Assembly: GCA_973895155.1 (NCBI GenBank) | Contig: OZ316895.1 | Span: 7,750,001-7,814,000 of the forward strand | Source of the DNA: Marsupella aquatica | Lineage: Eukaryota > Marchantiophyta | Length of the DNA: 64,000 bases | Direction of reading: 5' to 3' | Shown here: piece after piece, positions 25,532 through 38,039 of the stretch | Layout: each line of letters begins with the position of its first letter | Numbering within the stretch: the stretch's first letter is position 1 | The notes under the pieces: model-generated | Told to the model about the DNA's origin: nothing | The model's input: the letters and a program-made list of their open reading frames with translations, nothing else | Database searches by the model: none | Translations under genes and position numbers: made by a program

Positions 25532-28500
25532 CTAATAAAACCCTAGCATTTTTCTCAAATAAATGTGTTTGTCTTTTGGAAGTCCTTTGGTGAGAATGTC
25601 CGCTGCCATTTCCTCGGTGGGACAATAGATTACTTCTATTTCACCACTATCAACTAGTTCCCTACTAAAGTGATATTGAATATCGATGTGCTTGCTCCTA
25701 TCATGAAGCCGAGACGCTTCAAGTAAGCTAAGAGCACTTTGATTATCACAATGAATGACGGCTCTTGCTTGCTGATGATGCAAGTCTCCAAGTGAAGTCT
25801 TTTCAAACATACTATCTCAGTGCATGCCTTTGATAAGGCCATGTACTCTCCTTCGGTGCTAGACAAGGCTACAGATTTTTGCTTTTTGCTTGCCCAACTC
25901 ACTACTGCACTTGAGAGCATGAAACAATAACCAGAGGTTGATCTTCTTGTGTCAATATCTCCTCCCCAATCAGCATTAGTATATCCATGTAAGGGAATAA
26001 AAGATTCTGATCTTTTATACACCAAACCCATACTTGATGTGCCCTTCAAGTACCGAAAAATCCGCTTCACAGCCATCCAATGCTTTGGACCTGGATTGGA
26101 CATGAATTGTGCCACTGATCCAACTGCAAAGGATAAGTCGGGCCTTGTGCAGATCATAGCCCACATGAGGCTTCCAACTGCATTCTAGTATGGTAGAGTC
26201 TCCATCTCTATATTTTCATCGTCAGTTTGTGGGCTATCCTCCTTGCTTAGTTTTAAGCCCAACTCAACTGGAGTAGTCACTGCCTTGCAATTCTCCATGT
26301 TGAAAGTGTTTAATTTGTCCAAGATGTATCTCTCTTGAGACATCTTGAGCCAACCCTCTTCTCTGTTGCGGGAGATTTCCATACCAAGGCAATTATGTAT
26401 ATTGCCTAAGTCACTCATCTCGAATTCCTTCATGAGTGTCGTTTTGACTTCAGCTAATATGTTGGTGTCATTGCTTGCAAGTATGCAATCATCAACATAT
26501 AGAGCTAATATCACAAAGTTTCCTCCTGACTCATAATAGTACACATTGGAGTCAGCTATGCACTTTCTAAAGCCAATGCTTAACAAGAAAGTGTCAATCC
26601 TCTTATACCATAACCTAGAGGATTGCTTGAGGTCATATAATGCCCTCAATAGGAGACATACCATTTCAGGGTCAAGAATTTTCTCCAACCACTCTAATCC
26701 TTCAGGCAACTCCATGTAGATTGGTTCCGTGAGTATACTATTCGGGAATGTTGTCTTCACATCTAAAAGGATGGCCTCAAGGTCATAAAAGGCCACCAAG
26801 GATAGAATGAGCCTTATAGATGTGATTTTCACTACTGGTGAAAAAGTATCCAAGTAATCAACCCCATAGACTTGAGAATAGCCTTTGGCTACAAGTCTAG
26901 CTTTGTATCTTGCAATGCTTCCATCCGGGTTGTACTTCAACTTGAAAACCCACTTGCAACCCACTGCCTTTCGATTTTGAGGAAGCTTGACTATGGTCCA
27001 TGTGTTGTTTTTCTTCAATGAGTCTAACTCATCATTAATGGCTTTCCTCCATTGCTCTGCATCTGGTCTTGTAAGTGCCTCCTTCAAAGAAGTAGGTTCC
27101 ACCATTCTTGGACCAGATTCAGTCACTAAGGCCACAATGGCTGAATCAGAGTCAAAACCATATCTCCTCGTTGGTATCTTCTTCCTCTTTCCCCTTCCAA
27201 ATTCAGGTTCTGAGAATTCAACGTGAGTAGAGGCATCATCTTCTATTGAACCTTCAAATTCATGAAAATGTGTTGCAAATGATTCTGTGGACCTGGATCG
27301 TGGTAGTGGAATACTTGGTTGTGGTCCTCTTGAAGTAGATGTGCCTGAAATTTCAGTAGCCTCTTCTCTAACATTAGGTGCATTAGCTCCCACTTGAGCT
27401 AAAGCCGGTGCTCCCACTGGTGCTAGTGCTGGTGCTCCCACTAGACCTGGTGCCGGTGCTAGCACTGGTGCTCCCACTGGAGTTGGTGTTGGTGCTAGTG
27501 CTATTGGAAGTTCAAATAGCACCGGATCATCCAACTTTGAAGTAACTAGGCATTTTCCACCGGGCTGGTCTTCTTTAAATTGAACATCTCTTGCCACAAT
27601 CACCTTGCGATCGGTTGTTCGTTGAACCCTATAGACATCTCTTGATGTGGAGTCTTCTGGATATCCCAAAAAAATACAATCTTCGGCATGATTGTCAAGC
27701 TTTCCTCGATGGTTTTTGTTGATGTGAAGATGTGCTCTACATCCAAAAACCCTGAGATGTGACAAGTTTGGTTTTCTCCCATACCAAAGCTCATATGGTG
27801 TCTTGTCGGCATCTAGTGCTTTTATGGGTGTTCGATTTTGAAGGTAGTTAGCTGTTTGAATAGCTTCCCCCCAATAGGATCGAGATAGACCTGAATGATT
27901 CAACAAGGATAGAACTGCCTCCACTAGTGTTCTATTCTTTCTCTCAGCTACTCCATTTTGTTGAGGAGTCTCTGCAACTGTAAATTGCCTTGCAATCCCA
28001 TGTTCCTTTCAAAATAGGTCAAAGGTTGTCGACTTGTACTCTCCTCCATTGTCAGACTACAACACCTTAACCTTTTTGTCGGTTTGTGTTTCTGCAAGAG
28101 CTTTAAATTCTTTGAATTTCTCAAAGGCTTCTGACTTGTGCCTCAAGAGATATATGGTACAATATCTCGAGAAATCATCAATGAATGTGATGAAGTAGAC
28201 ATAGCCTGAATGAGTGGCAGTGCGAACTGGGTCACAAATATCTGAATGAACTAAGGCAAGGAGTTTAGTTGCCTTTGATCTTCCACCCTTCGGATATTTC
28301 AACTTTGTAGACTTTGCCTTTGCACAGGCTCCGCAATTAGACAAAGAAACTCCATCAAATTTACCAATGCCTTCCACCATGTTGTGGTCTTGCAGTTGTT
28401 GCATTCTAGCTTCATTGATGTGGCCAAGCCTTTTATGCCACATTGCCCCACTTGTTGTGATAGCAATATTTATAGTGTGGAGGCTTACAGTTACATCAAG

Positions 28501-29703
28501 TTTATATAATTTGTTAATAGTAAAGCAAGTACTAATGATAGAGCCACTTGGACTCTTCAAAGTACATGAACCTTTCTTGATGATAGCCTCTCCTCCTTCT
28601 TCATCAAGTTGGTTCACTGAAAATAGGTTCTTTGTGAGGCAAGGTACATGAAGTACCTTTTCCACCATCCTCACTGAACCATCATGGAGTTTAATGGGAA
28701 CACTTCCCACTCCAGCAATCTGCAAGGTCGAATCATCTCCCAAATACACTACTTGGGCATGATCCCAAGCTTTGTATTCCACAAAGCTTTCTCGATGATG
28801 TGCCATATGTTGGGTTGCAGCTGTGTCCACATACCAATTGGAATCCCCTTCATCGAAATTCCCAATTGATGCCACATACAACTTATGTATGACTGAGTTC
28901 GCTTGAACCTTCTTTGCATCATTTCCCTCCTTGGCTATCCTTGCTCTGCAATCACGAATAAAATGTCCTTTCCGTTTATAAAAGTGACATTTCATCTTGG
29001 AAGCTTTCTCCTTCCATGGTTTTTGGGAGGTGCTAGCCTTCCCAAAATTACTACCTTGTGAGATGGTAGATTTTCCTAGCCTTGAGTCAATGTAAAGTGT
29101 TGTTGTTAACCCTGCCAAGTCCTCCGTTTTTTGCATTGTTTCCTCTTGCAATAGATATGCAATCAAGGACGAAAGAGTAAGAGTTATATCCCTCCTTAGA
29201 GGAATAATTTCCCCCCTCCAACTTTGAGGCATGCTCCTCATGAGTGCCAATCGTGCATCCTCATATGACACTGGTGCTCCCGCTGCATTAAGTTGCTCCA
29301 AAATTTCTCTTAAAGCATGTACATGCTTTATGACGCTTTCTCCTTCCTTCATCTTGAGAGTGGCCAACTTGTCATGAAGATACATCTTGGTTATGACATC
29401 ACTTGCTTCAAACATGTTGAGAAGTGTTGACCATGCTTCCGTAGCAGTCTTGGCACTACTGATATGATGTGCTTGTGAATTCTCCATGCCTTGTATCAGA
29501 ATTCAAAGTGTCTTGTTGTCTTTGTGATCCCACTCTTCCAATTCATCTTTTGTTGGGGTGTACGTTGGAGTTGTTGTTGGTTTTGGGCTAGTGCCATCAA
29601 CAATTCCCATCAACTTCTCATCTTTGAAACTCAAAGTCAATTTTCTTTTCCACACTTGGAAATATGTGCCATCAAACTTTGGGATCTTCATGTTTGATGT
29701 CAT
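25532..29703 (-). pseudogene. Copia gag-pol polyprotein, broken
   Basis: Read from the ATG at 29703, one frame carries gag, a zinc knuckle whose second Cys is Tyr (CHFYKRKGHFIRDC), a protease region (WYVDTAATQH), the pre-integrase HHCC block, an integrase core with SDNGGEY and NGVAER, a Pro/Ala-rich linker (about 27370-27500), reverse transcriptase with YVDD, and RNase H. In-frame stops occur at 29503-29505 (TGA), 28057-28059 (TAG), 28009-28011 (TGA) and 26185-26187 (TAG). A frameshift near 25795 separates the end of RNase H from the rest. Conserved motifs resume in the same frame after each stop, so these are point lesions and not introns. The copy cannot encode a working polyprotein. Confidence 0.93.
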
Positions 29704-30209
29704 GTTGAGCCGCTGCTCAATAGAAAAGGACCAACGCCTTTGACTGGATCACTATCCAATAATCTTCTTGCCACCGCAAAAAATCTTCTTGACCACTGCA
29801 AGAAGCACTGCATTCACAATAGAACACTTCTATTGTTGCTCACCACAGATGACATACTCAGAACGCTTTCCATTGCATCTGCCTCGTCACATTCTTCACA
29901 ATGCCAAAAACCAAATTTGAGATCAAGCGTCCTCTCTCCCAAAACGTGAATTCGACAAACTCTGCTCCTTCTGAAATGCCATCTAATCGTGCTTAGATTT
30001 GGCCTCAACTGCTCCCCCCAAAAAATCTGTCTTGCTGCCCGATGTACTTGCTTGAAAAACTTTTCTCATCAATTGGTAGGGAATGAGTCTAATTCTTATT
30101 TCTTCAAATTTGATTCAAGTAGTTCTAGAGGGGGAATCCTCTCTCTAGACCAACTCTCCTCTCCTCATAAGAAATATGAAGTCCCACAATTCAGAAGTAA
30201 CGCAACAAG

Positions 30210-30221
30210 GCTCTAATACCA
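30210..30221 (-). other. Primer-binding site of decayed Copia element
   Basis: TGGTATTAGAGC on the minus strand directly abuts the 5' LTR. It is one base from TGGTATCAGAGC, the complement of the 3' end of plant initiator tRNA-Met. Confidence 0.9.
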
Positions 30222-30535
30222 TGTTAGAAATCCATGAGCCCAAGAATGTGGAAATGCGATGTGTATGTCATTGAGTAGTGAGGGGTTTTATACATGGAGT
30301 GGCATCCCTTGGATGCCTGGTCAAGTCAACGAGAATATTGTGTATTCTCTCATGCTACACATTCCCTCACATGTACCTATAACAAAGTTCACCTCATGGT
30401 CTAATTTAAGTCACTAATTTAGGACGGTGGCCCACAACTAAAGACGGTGGCCTATCACTTAGGATGGTGGCCTACAATTAAGGACGGTGGCCTACCATTT
30501 TGGACGGTGGCCTACCAATTAAACCTTTTCTAATA
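30222..30535 (-). repeat. 5' LTR of decayed Copia element (314 bp)
   Basis: Matches 25209-25503 apart from scattered substitutions and one extra copy of the 20-bp internal repeat (about 30418-30522). Confidence 0.95.
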
Positions 30536-30540
30536 CACCT

Positions 30541-30915
30541 TATAGAACACAATGATGTTGAAAAGAAGGATAGCTTTGAGCTCTGCTACGTGTTCCAGAA
30601 CGTTGACAGAGTTACCCTCTAGACATTCAACCCGCTTCCTACCAAAAACTTGGCATCTCAAGGACTCATTTTCTGACAAATTAAACTCAACTCACTCTTT
30701 CCCCTACCGAATTGCAAAGATGCAAGGGCAGAAACCCAGGATCCCATGTACGCTCCAGCAATCAATACTACTCTTCTACAACAAATTTCCTACAAAATCC
30801 CTGAGCCTTCTGTCGCAGTGAAGTCCATCGTTATTCCTCTTGGTCTAATCTAGTGTTCAACCAAAATCTAAGGTCAAGAAAACTGGGAGCATTAATTTGA
30901 CGAAGATATAACTCT
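30541..30915. other. Intergenic, flank of the Copia insertion
   Basis: Continues the sequence interrupted at 25208. An 89-codon frame at 30552-30821 is not recognised. Confidence 0.4.
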
Positions 30916-31289
30916 CACCAGCAGTTTTATAACTTAGAATAGGATTTCTGAGCCTGGCTTTGAGGATACGTTAATTACTCAAATCTGCTACAGTGTCCAC
31001 CGCAATTAGTGTGAGTCACACTAATTCACCAACAGTTTGACAACTTAGAACAGGATTGCTGAGCCTGGCTTTCATGATAGGTTAAGTAAGTCTGAGCCTG
31101 GATTTCATGATACGTTAATTACTCAAATCTGCTACACTCTAGGCAGCAATTAGTGTTAGTCACACTAATTCACCAGTAGTTATATAACTTAGAACAGGAT
31201 TGCTGGGCCTGGCTTTCATGAAAGGTTAATTACTCACATCTTCTGCTACACTGTCCACCATAATTAGTGTTAGTCACACTAAAAAAGAA
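30916..31289. repeat. Tandem repeat, three units of about 110-145 bp
   Basis: Units start CACCAGCAGTTTTATAACTTAG, within 22 positions of each other, at 30916, 31027 and 31171. Each continues through GAGCCTGGCTTTCATGA, AATTACTCAAATCTGCTACA and a CAATTAGTGTTAGTCACACT block. The last block also forms the left end of the inverted-repeat element that begins at 31250. Confidence 0.85.
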
Positions 31290-31841
31290 GCCCTCAAATT
31301 TTACTTCTCAGATAAAATGATTTGAGCCATTATATCTGGTGTAACCCTAATTAGTGTTAGTCCCTCTAATTGGGTAGCCCTTCAAAGTTTACTTACTTAA
31401 AATAATGAGCCATATTATATCTCCTTGTAACTCTTATTACAGTTCACATAATGTTACACTTTATGTCACACTATTTGAGGTGCTCCCACACCTTAGTCAC
31501 ACTACTCTAAGGTGCTCCCTGCTCCCACACCTTTAATCCACTGATCCAAGTGCTCCCATCACAGTTGACTATTGCACATAGAGAATCATAATATAGGCTC
31601 CCACACTTTTAGTCACACTAATTGAGGTGCTCCCCACAAAATTGACTAGAGCACACAGAGAATCACAACAGAGGACATAAACTGAGACTCAAGGGCATTA
31701 TGCTTCTGCCGAGTTCTTTTTCCATAATGTAAATAGTGTGAACAACTTACTTAATTAGTGTGATTCTTTGCCAAAAACAATTGTGCACAAAATAGTGCAA
31801 GTAACTGTAATTTTGGTGTCACACTAATTATGGTGGACAGT
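31250..31841. mobile_element. Candidate inverted-repeat transposon (~590 bp)
   Basis: The first 21 bases (31250-31270, starting ACTGTCCACCATAATTAG) are repeated perfectly as the reverse complement at 31821-31841. Outside both lies CTA(C/T), possibly a short target duplication CTA. There is no coding capacity. The same terminal motif appears diverged at 12967 and 13172. A CACTA-like or other DNA-transposon origin is possible, but the superfamily cannot be fixed by eye. Confidence 0.6.
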
Positions 31842-34800
31842 ATAGCCTCATTGACGGTACCAGAGGATTACTCAAAGATAGACTGTCAGAATGCAAGTAG
31901 GGCAAGTTTTGAGCCTGCGCCATATCACATGATTATGTCTGGAACCTTCTGAGTAGTAAAGCAACATAATCAAAGGGACTGGTGAGAAGTACCTTTTAGT
32001 AACTGGTACAGCAAGAGGTCAGTGGCTTTTGTATACAATAATGTCTTGTTTAGAGGGCATTATGGAATATAATGCCCAGAAAAACAGGAGCTTTGGCTTG
32101 AGTTTGAGGGGCTACTATTGCCCCTAATGCTCTAGAAACAGGACCTTACTACTGTACTACACTTAAAAGGCATGACAGATCTTTATCTTTTCTAACTTTA
32201 GTAAAGGTAGAGGAGAAGCTTTATAAGGAGGTGCTCCCAGAATGCCCTGAAAAATACAAAGGGCATGAAGTATAGGATAGGGGTTGAAAATTAAATATTT
32301 TTTCTTACATTTTAGGGGGTCCAAGGTCTAAAAACGTCGCAGGTGATGGGGAGGCATCCATATAGTGAGACCCCCGAGATTCAACTATAAATTCTTGGAG
32401 ATTGTTATTCAACTATAAATTACCCGACAAATATGAGAATAGCACCATGAGTAAAAATAGTTCCCTACAATATTTACCAATCCACAACGAGCATCATCTC
32501 ATTGTTCCAGAAGCCATTTCAATTACCTATGGATATTGTTGGGTTGATTGGGATCCTCCCATGAGCAAATTTCTAAGGTTGTTTTTTGTGCTAGGGTGGC
32601 AAATGGCCCCTCGTGTGGATGAGAAGATGCTATGAATATTCCTATCTAATTATCTTAGATAAATCTGTAATAGCCAGATTTTCTCTGTCCATCATTTTTG
32701 GAACATCAGATTTGGGGATAGGTCATCAAAGAAAATCTGCTAAATTGTTTTTTGCTCAAACCCCTAATTACCATTACAATCATGATTATGTCTAGAACCT
32801 TCTGAGTAGAGAAACAACATATAGACCAAAAAGGATCAACTTCTGAGTAGAGAAACACCTTGCCAAGCTGAATCCAACAAGGTGTGGCATTATCAATCTG
32901 GCTAAGCTATCCAAGATACAATCAATTGCATTTTCATCAACAAAGATTAGTTTGACCCCAAGAAGGGAAGCCCTGGCCACCCAAGATCAACCATAGCAGA
33001 AAGGTGGGGTACCCCTACTATGGAGCCATTGGACAGATATAGAGCAACAGTGGCCAAATTATAGGATTTGCACTCAGATGGTCATATCTTTGTTGTTTGA
33101 TATTCCCTTGGGAGCCATTTTTGCAGTTGCAATCAGGACAGGGGAGACCATTAAAATAATATCTCAGAAGTTGATTTTGAGAAAAACATTACCGTCAACA
33201 ATTGTGAGGCACCCTTATTGTTGGTGATGGCAACCAGAAGGATCGGGGTGAAGGAGGTAGCAGATTATTTAGGGTGGTAGATAGAGATACTGGAAGTCCG
33301 TGCTTAGCGTAGTTTTAGTGAGAGCCAATAAAGCGGGCAACAAAGGCACCATTAGCCACCCATGGGTATGTAAAGGAGGATTAGCCATGGATATATTTGT
33401 GTGTTGCATGTGCTAGGGTAGAATTTTTAAGCTTTAGCGGCCCCGCAAGAAAGCTGATGCCATTGGTGTGCCTATGTGTTTTGGTACCCTTCCCATGATC
33501 CAACCAGCTCCTAACTCCAATTCAAGTCCCTTGTGTGCACCACTAGCTCAACACATCGCCTTTGCAACGCTTCCTTGCCCACAATTCTCCCCATACATAG
33601 TCCCCTTCGGATGCCTGGTCATCTTGGGGGCCTAGACCATAGAGGAGTTGGACGTCAAAGTCACCGACACTGACGCTAAGTGGTACTTTAGTCGAGTTCT
33701 GTGACCTTAACTAGCATCAAAATAGAATAGAGATTTCATCAGCTTGTCATCATGAGTAGTCAGGTGGAGAAGTAATGATTGCCCTAGATAGATGTTAGGC
33801 AGATAGCAAGAGGTCGGGTTTCTTTTTTTCAATGTGCTATGTTGGAGACTTGTCTCTCACAATTGGTGCGATTGTGAGACTTCTTGTGTGTTGCAATCTC
33901 CCTTGTGTTTGTGTTTGTGTCTGTGTTTTGTCCCCTAGTGGATTTTTTATGGCCTTTGTGAAGTTTCTTACCCAAGGTCCAATAACGCCTAAGAATTGTT
34001 AGAAGAACTTGCATGGCTCAGTCGGCCATGTGAGTAAGGGGGAGTGGTGACAACAATCAACCACAGGCAATAGGAGTAAGAATGTTGTAGTCCAAGAGGT
34101 TTGATTAAAAGGAAAGAGACTAGTTGATAGGCTTGATCAAAATATACATCTCCAAAAGCAAAAAAAAAAAAAAAAAACTCATTCCTAAGTGTGAAACAAT
34201 CCGAATAATGTCCCTCCATGCCTTTGTGATACAATACAAAAGATCAATCTTTGTAGAAAAAAAGATATATAACCCTTGGGTAAATCATTCAATAAGACGT
34301 TGACAAAAACTCTTTGTTGCATCATAAGATACCAAACTATCCCATTAGCATAAAACTTAGTTGGATGACCCCTTGGTTATGTAAGCTTGTTTTATTGAAC
34401 TATTTGGAGCCATGAAGAGTTGCACATTGGAATAGATAGATGAGAGTACACAAATGTTTAATGGGAGGATTCTAAATGAAGTGGATTTTAAAGGTAGTTA
34501 GGACAATTTTATTGAAGACAAATAGGAGTACATTCATGGTAATACCAAGGGTAGTTCTCCATGTAAAATGGTTCTCTCATTACCTCTATGTCTATGTAAC
34601 AACATTCCATATAGTTCATGCAAAATAATACTTTGTCCATAGTAATTGAAAGGTCTTAAAGACCCTGATGTTCCTCTACCCATAATAGTTATGGTGTCTT
34701 ACCTTTGCTTGTTACTCCCCTAGCCAAAGGGTTTCTTAAGTTACCTTGGTACATGTTAAAGAAATTGAAAGTTTCATGGGTTTTTTTCCTTACCTTGGTA

Positions 34801-36205
34801 AATGTTAGAGTAGTTGAAGAGTTTCTGTCTACTTGTCATTATTTAAAAAATGTATAAATTAAATAGAAATTAAAACAGATTACCAAAAAACACTGATATA
34901 TCAATCACAACTTATCCAAATATTATTTTCTTTCACCCCCATTGTTACCTTTTTCTTTGTTTAATTTAAATGTTACTTTTCAGTTTTCCATTGTTTTTAT
35001 AGCTACAAGTTACAGGGTCTTACTATTTTTCTTTGCCTTGCCTTAAACATGAATAGTCAATTTTGGTTACTCTTGCATAACTAGCAATTCTTGTTTGTGA
35101 CAAATCATGTTGATGTGGTTGCACGTGCATCCAAGAATTTTGGAAGTAAATTCCCACCAGGTCTTTAACAACATCATGAAAACCCAAAAAATAAATGACT
35201 AACATGAAGTACCATCAATTTAAGTGCACACCCTCATTGTTAATCTCAAGGGCCTCACTCCAAGCGGGGTTTCATTTCACATGTAAAATTTATTGGGGAA
35301 TAAAAACCCAAATATATTTAATTAAATGTCTATTTAAGAGAATGTTTACCCTCAAATTTTTGGAATATTCTTTGGGTATTCCCAAATTTGGTTTTAAAAC
35401 CCTAAAATTCTCCTAACTAGCCTTGACTAAGTGTTACTTGAACAGAAAGAGATGAGGACGAAAAGGTAACTTGCACAAAAAACTATTCCTACCTGTTGTG
35501 TTTTGTGAGTTAGAGTAGAGTCACGGTCTAGAGGCTTCACTCTAGACCCCGTAGGCCTTTGAAGTAGCTTTTGTTCGCGAATTATTAGTAAGATTGGATT
35601 AAAAGACCCCTAATGTTCCTGCATAAAAGTTTAAAAGTCTTCCACTAAACCCAATAAAAAACCCTATACTTATTTGTGTGTGATGGGTGGGACTAAAAAA
35701 ATGATAACCCAGGCCATTAATTATCAACATCTTATTTCATGTGTCAATTTGAGAAATCAAATAGTGTATATGCACCTTTTTATGATGATGCAATCCACCA
35801 TCTCTTTTGCTAATCATTGATTGATTAAATGCCTTGATCAATTAGAACTAGTAGAGAGTTACTTGATATTTTTGTTAAATAAATGAATTAAACCAGTTAA
35901 AATAAATGAACCAAAATTAAGAAAATAGAATGCTTGCAATCGGTTACTGTTTTCCCTTGCTCGTTGTTGTTGGGCATGTTAAGTGTCAATCTTACCAAAT
36001 TTTCATTGTTAGGAGGGTCTAACTATTTTAGGGGGATTGCCACAAACACAAACAATTATGCTTGTTTCTTGCCACAAAATGTAGGTATTTGTGTTGGTAG
36101 CAATTGAACCGGTGAAGTGGCATATGAGTTACTATTGACCCGAATACAAAATGGGGATGGCCGGTTGATAATTATTTTTGTTTAGAGGACACGTTAGTAA
36201 TATTG
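31842..36205. other. Intergenic AT-rich DNA, no gene
   Basis: All open frames are below 82 codons and unrecognised. There is a poly-A run at about 34159-34177. A short diverged duplication (TTACCTTGGTA..TGTTA) lies near 34742 and 34792. No transposon end or RNA gene could be supported. Confidence 0.5.
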
Positions 36206-36236
36206 GGTAGTTTGGGGGACAGGTTAGTAAAAAGCT
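36206..36236. repeat. Fragment related to the Mutator-like terminal repeat
   Basis: GGGGGACAGGTTAGTAAAAA followed by GC matches the outermost end of the element at 12380. A diverged partial copy (GACACGTTAGTAATA) lies just upstream at 36188. No partner inverted end was found, so this is a remnant or one end of an unseen element. Confidence 0.6.
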
Positions 36237-36314
36237 AATTGTTCCTTTTGAGAATCATCTTCCAAAGATGACAAGGGATTGAGGCAATTTTTTTAGACTT
36301 TAAAACGAATGCTA

Positions 36315-36380
36315 TGGTACTAGGTGCATCAGAGTCCTTGGGTCAAATGATGTGGTCCATCTGAGCATCAAGTTTCAAAG
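36315..36380. repeat. Dispersed repeat, copy 1
   Basis: Shares the order AGAGTCC-TTGGGTCAAA-GTGGTCCAT-GAGCAT with 39200-39260 (about 75-80% by eye). The element type is unknown. Confidence 0.5.
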
Positions 36381-36605
36381 ACAGCGGGGCCCTATGCCTT
36401 GGGATTTAATTATAAAAAATAAAATCTTTTCCAGACGGAAAGACAAATCGTACTGTCAGTTCCATTGATGTTCTCCTAAGTTCAAACAAACTGGTACATC
36501 TTCTTATCAACTTCCAACCACAATTAGTTTGTGGACCCCTTGGCTAATAAAATCAGGCGGAAGGGTCGATCTGAGCCGTCTCCATTTCTTATCTACGGAA
36601 ATCTC

Positions 36606-36900
36606 GTTCGTCCATCATAATGGCCAATCTATGGCTCAAAAGAAAGATCTCAAATAGATCTATGGATGGGTTCTGTCCGTTTTGCAAATGGGTTAATACT
36701 TTCAAATGAAAAATTAAACAAATCCAAGCATTCCTAGCCATCGATTTTGTTAATTTTATGATCTTTGCCGTCCATTTTGTAATGCCTCTAGAAATCTTAT
36801 TTATCCATGTTAGAAGGCGATCTAGGGTGCAAAAGAAAGATCTCAATGAGATCTACGACTGGGTATTTTTTGTTTTGAGAATGAGTAAATAGTTTTGAGT
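36606..36900. repeat. 193-bp diverged tandem duplication
   Basis: CAAAAGAAAGATCTCAA occurs at 36637 and 36830, each followed by GATCTAYG.(A/C)TGGGT and preceded by a diverged TCCAT..TAA block. Confidence 0.7.
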
Positions 36901-37567
36901 ATAAAATCCGGTGAACTTTCAAGATTCCAGCCATTCCTCCTCCCCGATCCTGGGTTTCTATGTGCTCTTCCCAACATTAATGGCCGTACAATATGAGAGG
37001 TCATTATATACCGGGAGTTGCGGTTTACAAGGAAGTTATCAAGTTAGTTATTAGTCATTATTTATTATATGAAAAATACTTTTTATAAATCTTTGAGTTT
37101 AAGTTTTAAAATTGGAAATGTGACTAAGATGGTTACATAGTGACAGTTTTAACCGTCTTGCTCTTTGCATTTCCAATGTTTTTACTTTTCTTTTTACGGC
37201 ACGGCGTCCCAAAATTTACACCCAAATTGACACAAACACGAATGAAAACTATAAGTTTGATTCACAAAACAGACGAGTCTTGTTTGTTGCGGTTGTTGTT
37301 GACGTGGCACGCTGTGGTGCCAGGAATTTTGGAAGGGACCTCTAGTGGGGTCCGTAATGAATTACACTACTTTAGAGAAAAGATTGAAAATGGATGCTAA
37401 AGTTGCTAACTGGAAATTTGATGGGTGCAACTAAGTAATGACTGTCCATTTCCATCCATGTGAGTATCAACCTCCAAGGACTCAGCCCGAGATTTCACAT
37501 TCTGCAGTTGATTTTCACATATGCACTATAGCTTGTAATATTTTTGAATCAATAATGTAAAAAGTCT
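36901..37567. other. Intergenic, nothing recognised
   Basis: An 86-codon frame at 37140-37400 has no recognisable feature. Confidence 0.45.
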
Positions 37568-37665
37568 TAACATTTGAGATTCAGATCTACACTTAGTGTA
37601 AATCTAGATTTAGAATTACAACATTTGAAATTCAGTTCTAGACTTAGTGTATATTTGACCAGAAG
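37568..37665. repeat. 51-bp diverged tandem duplication
   Basis: Two copies carry AACATTTGARATTCAG and CTTAGTGTA, starting near 37568 and 37619. Confidence 0.7.
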
Positions 37666-38039
37666 GTTGGACCTTTCTATCTGACTAGCAAATGTTTTCT
37701 CAAATATTGACCAAACTAATGTAAACATAATATTTGATCTAAGTAACTTTGCTACAAAGAACCGCATAAGAAGAACTAAATCCTTTTGTCCAATTCTAAT
37801 ATGACTAGCAAAACCAAGATCAATGCAACAATGGCTACTACTCTTGATGAAACTAGACATTAAGTTAAAAGTCAAGAACGTTACAACTTAAGGCATTCCT
37901 GTGCACATATCCGCAAGGGTCAGTGTAATGTTTAACCCAAACTATAACTTTATAATTTATCAAGTACAGTTGACATATCAATAATCCCAACATAAACTAA
38001 ATTAACATCACTCAAACATAGTTTTTTCATAAACCTTTT
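37666..38039. other. Intergenic, nothing recognised
   Basis: A minus-strand frame of 102 codons (37567-37875) runs through the preceding repeat and resembles no family. Confidence 0.45.

Larger units (their letters stand above)
25204..30540 (-). mobile_element. Full-length decayed Copia LTR retrotransposon
   Basis: The element occupies 25209-30535 on the minus strand and is flanked by the 5-bp target duplication CACCT at 25204-25208 and 30536-30540. It has two LTRs, a primer-binding site complementary to initiator tRNA-Met, a polypurine tract, and one gag-pol frame in Copia order (gag, protease, integrase, RT, RNase H). The LTRs differ by roughly a dozen changes and by one copy of a 20-bp internal repeat, so insertion is not recent. 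The coding frame carries at least four in-frame stops and one frameshift. Read on its coding strand the LTR runs TATTAG...CTAACA, so the usual 5' TG is TA in both copies. Confidence 0.95.
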
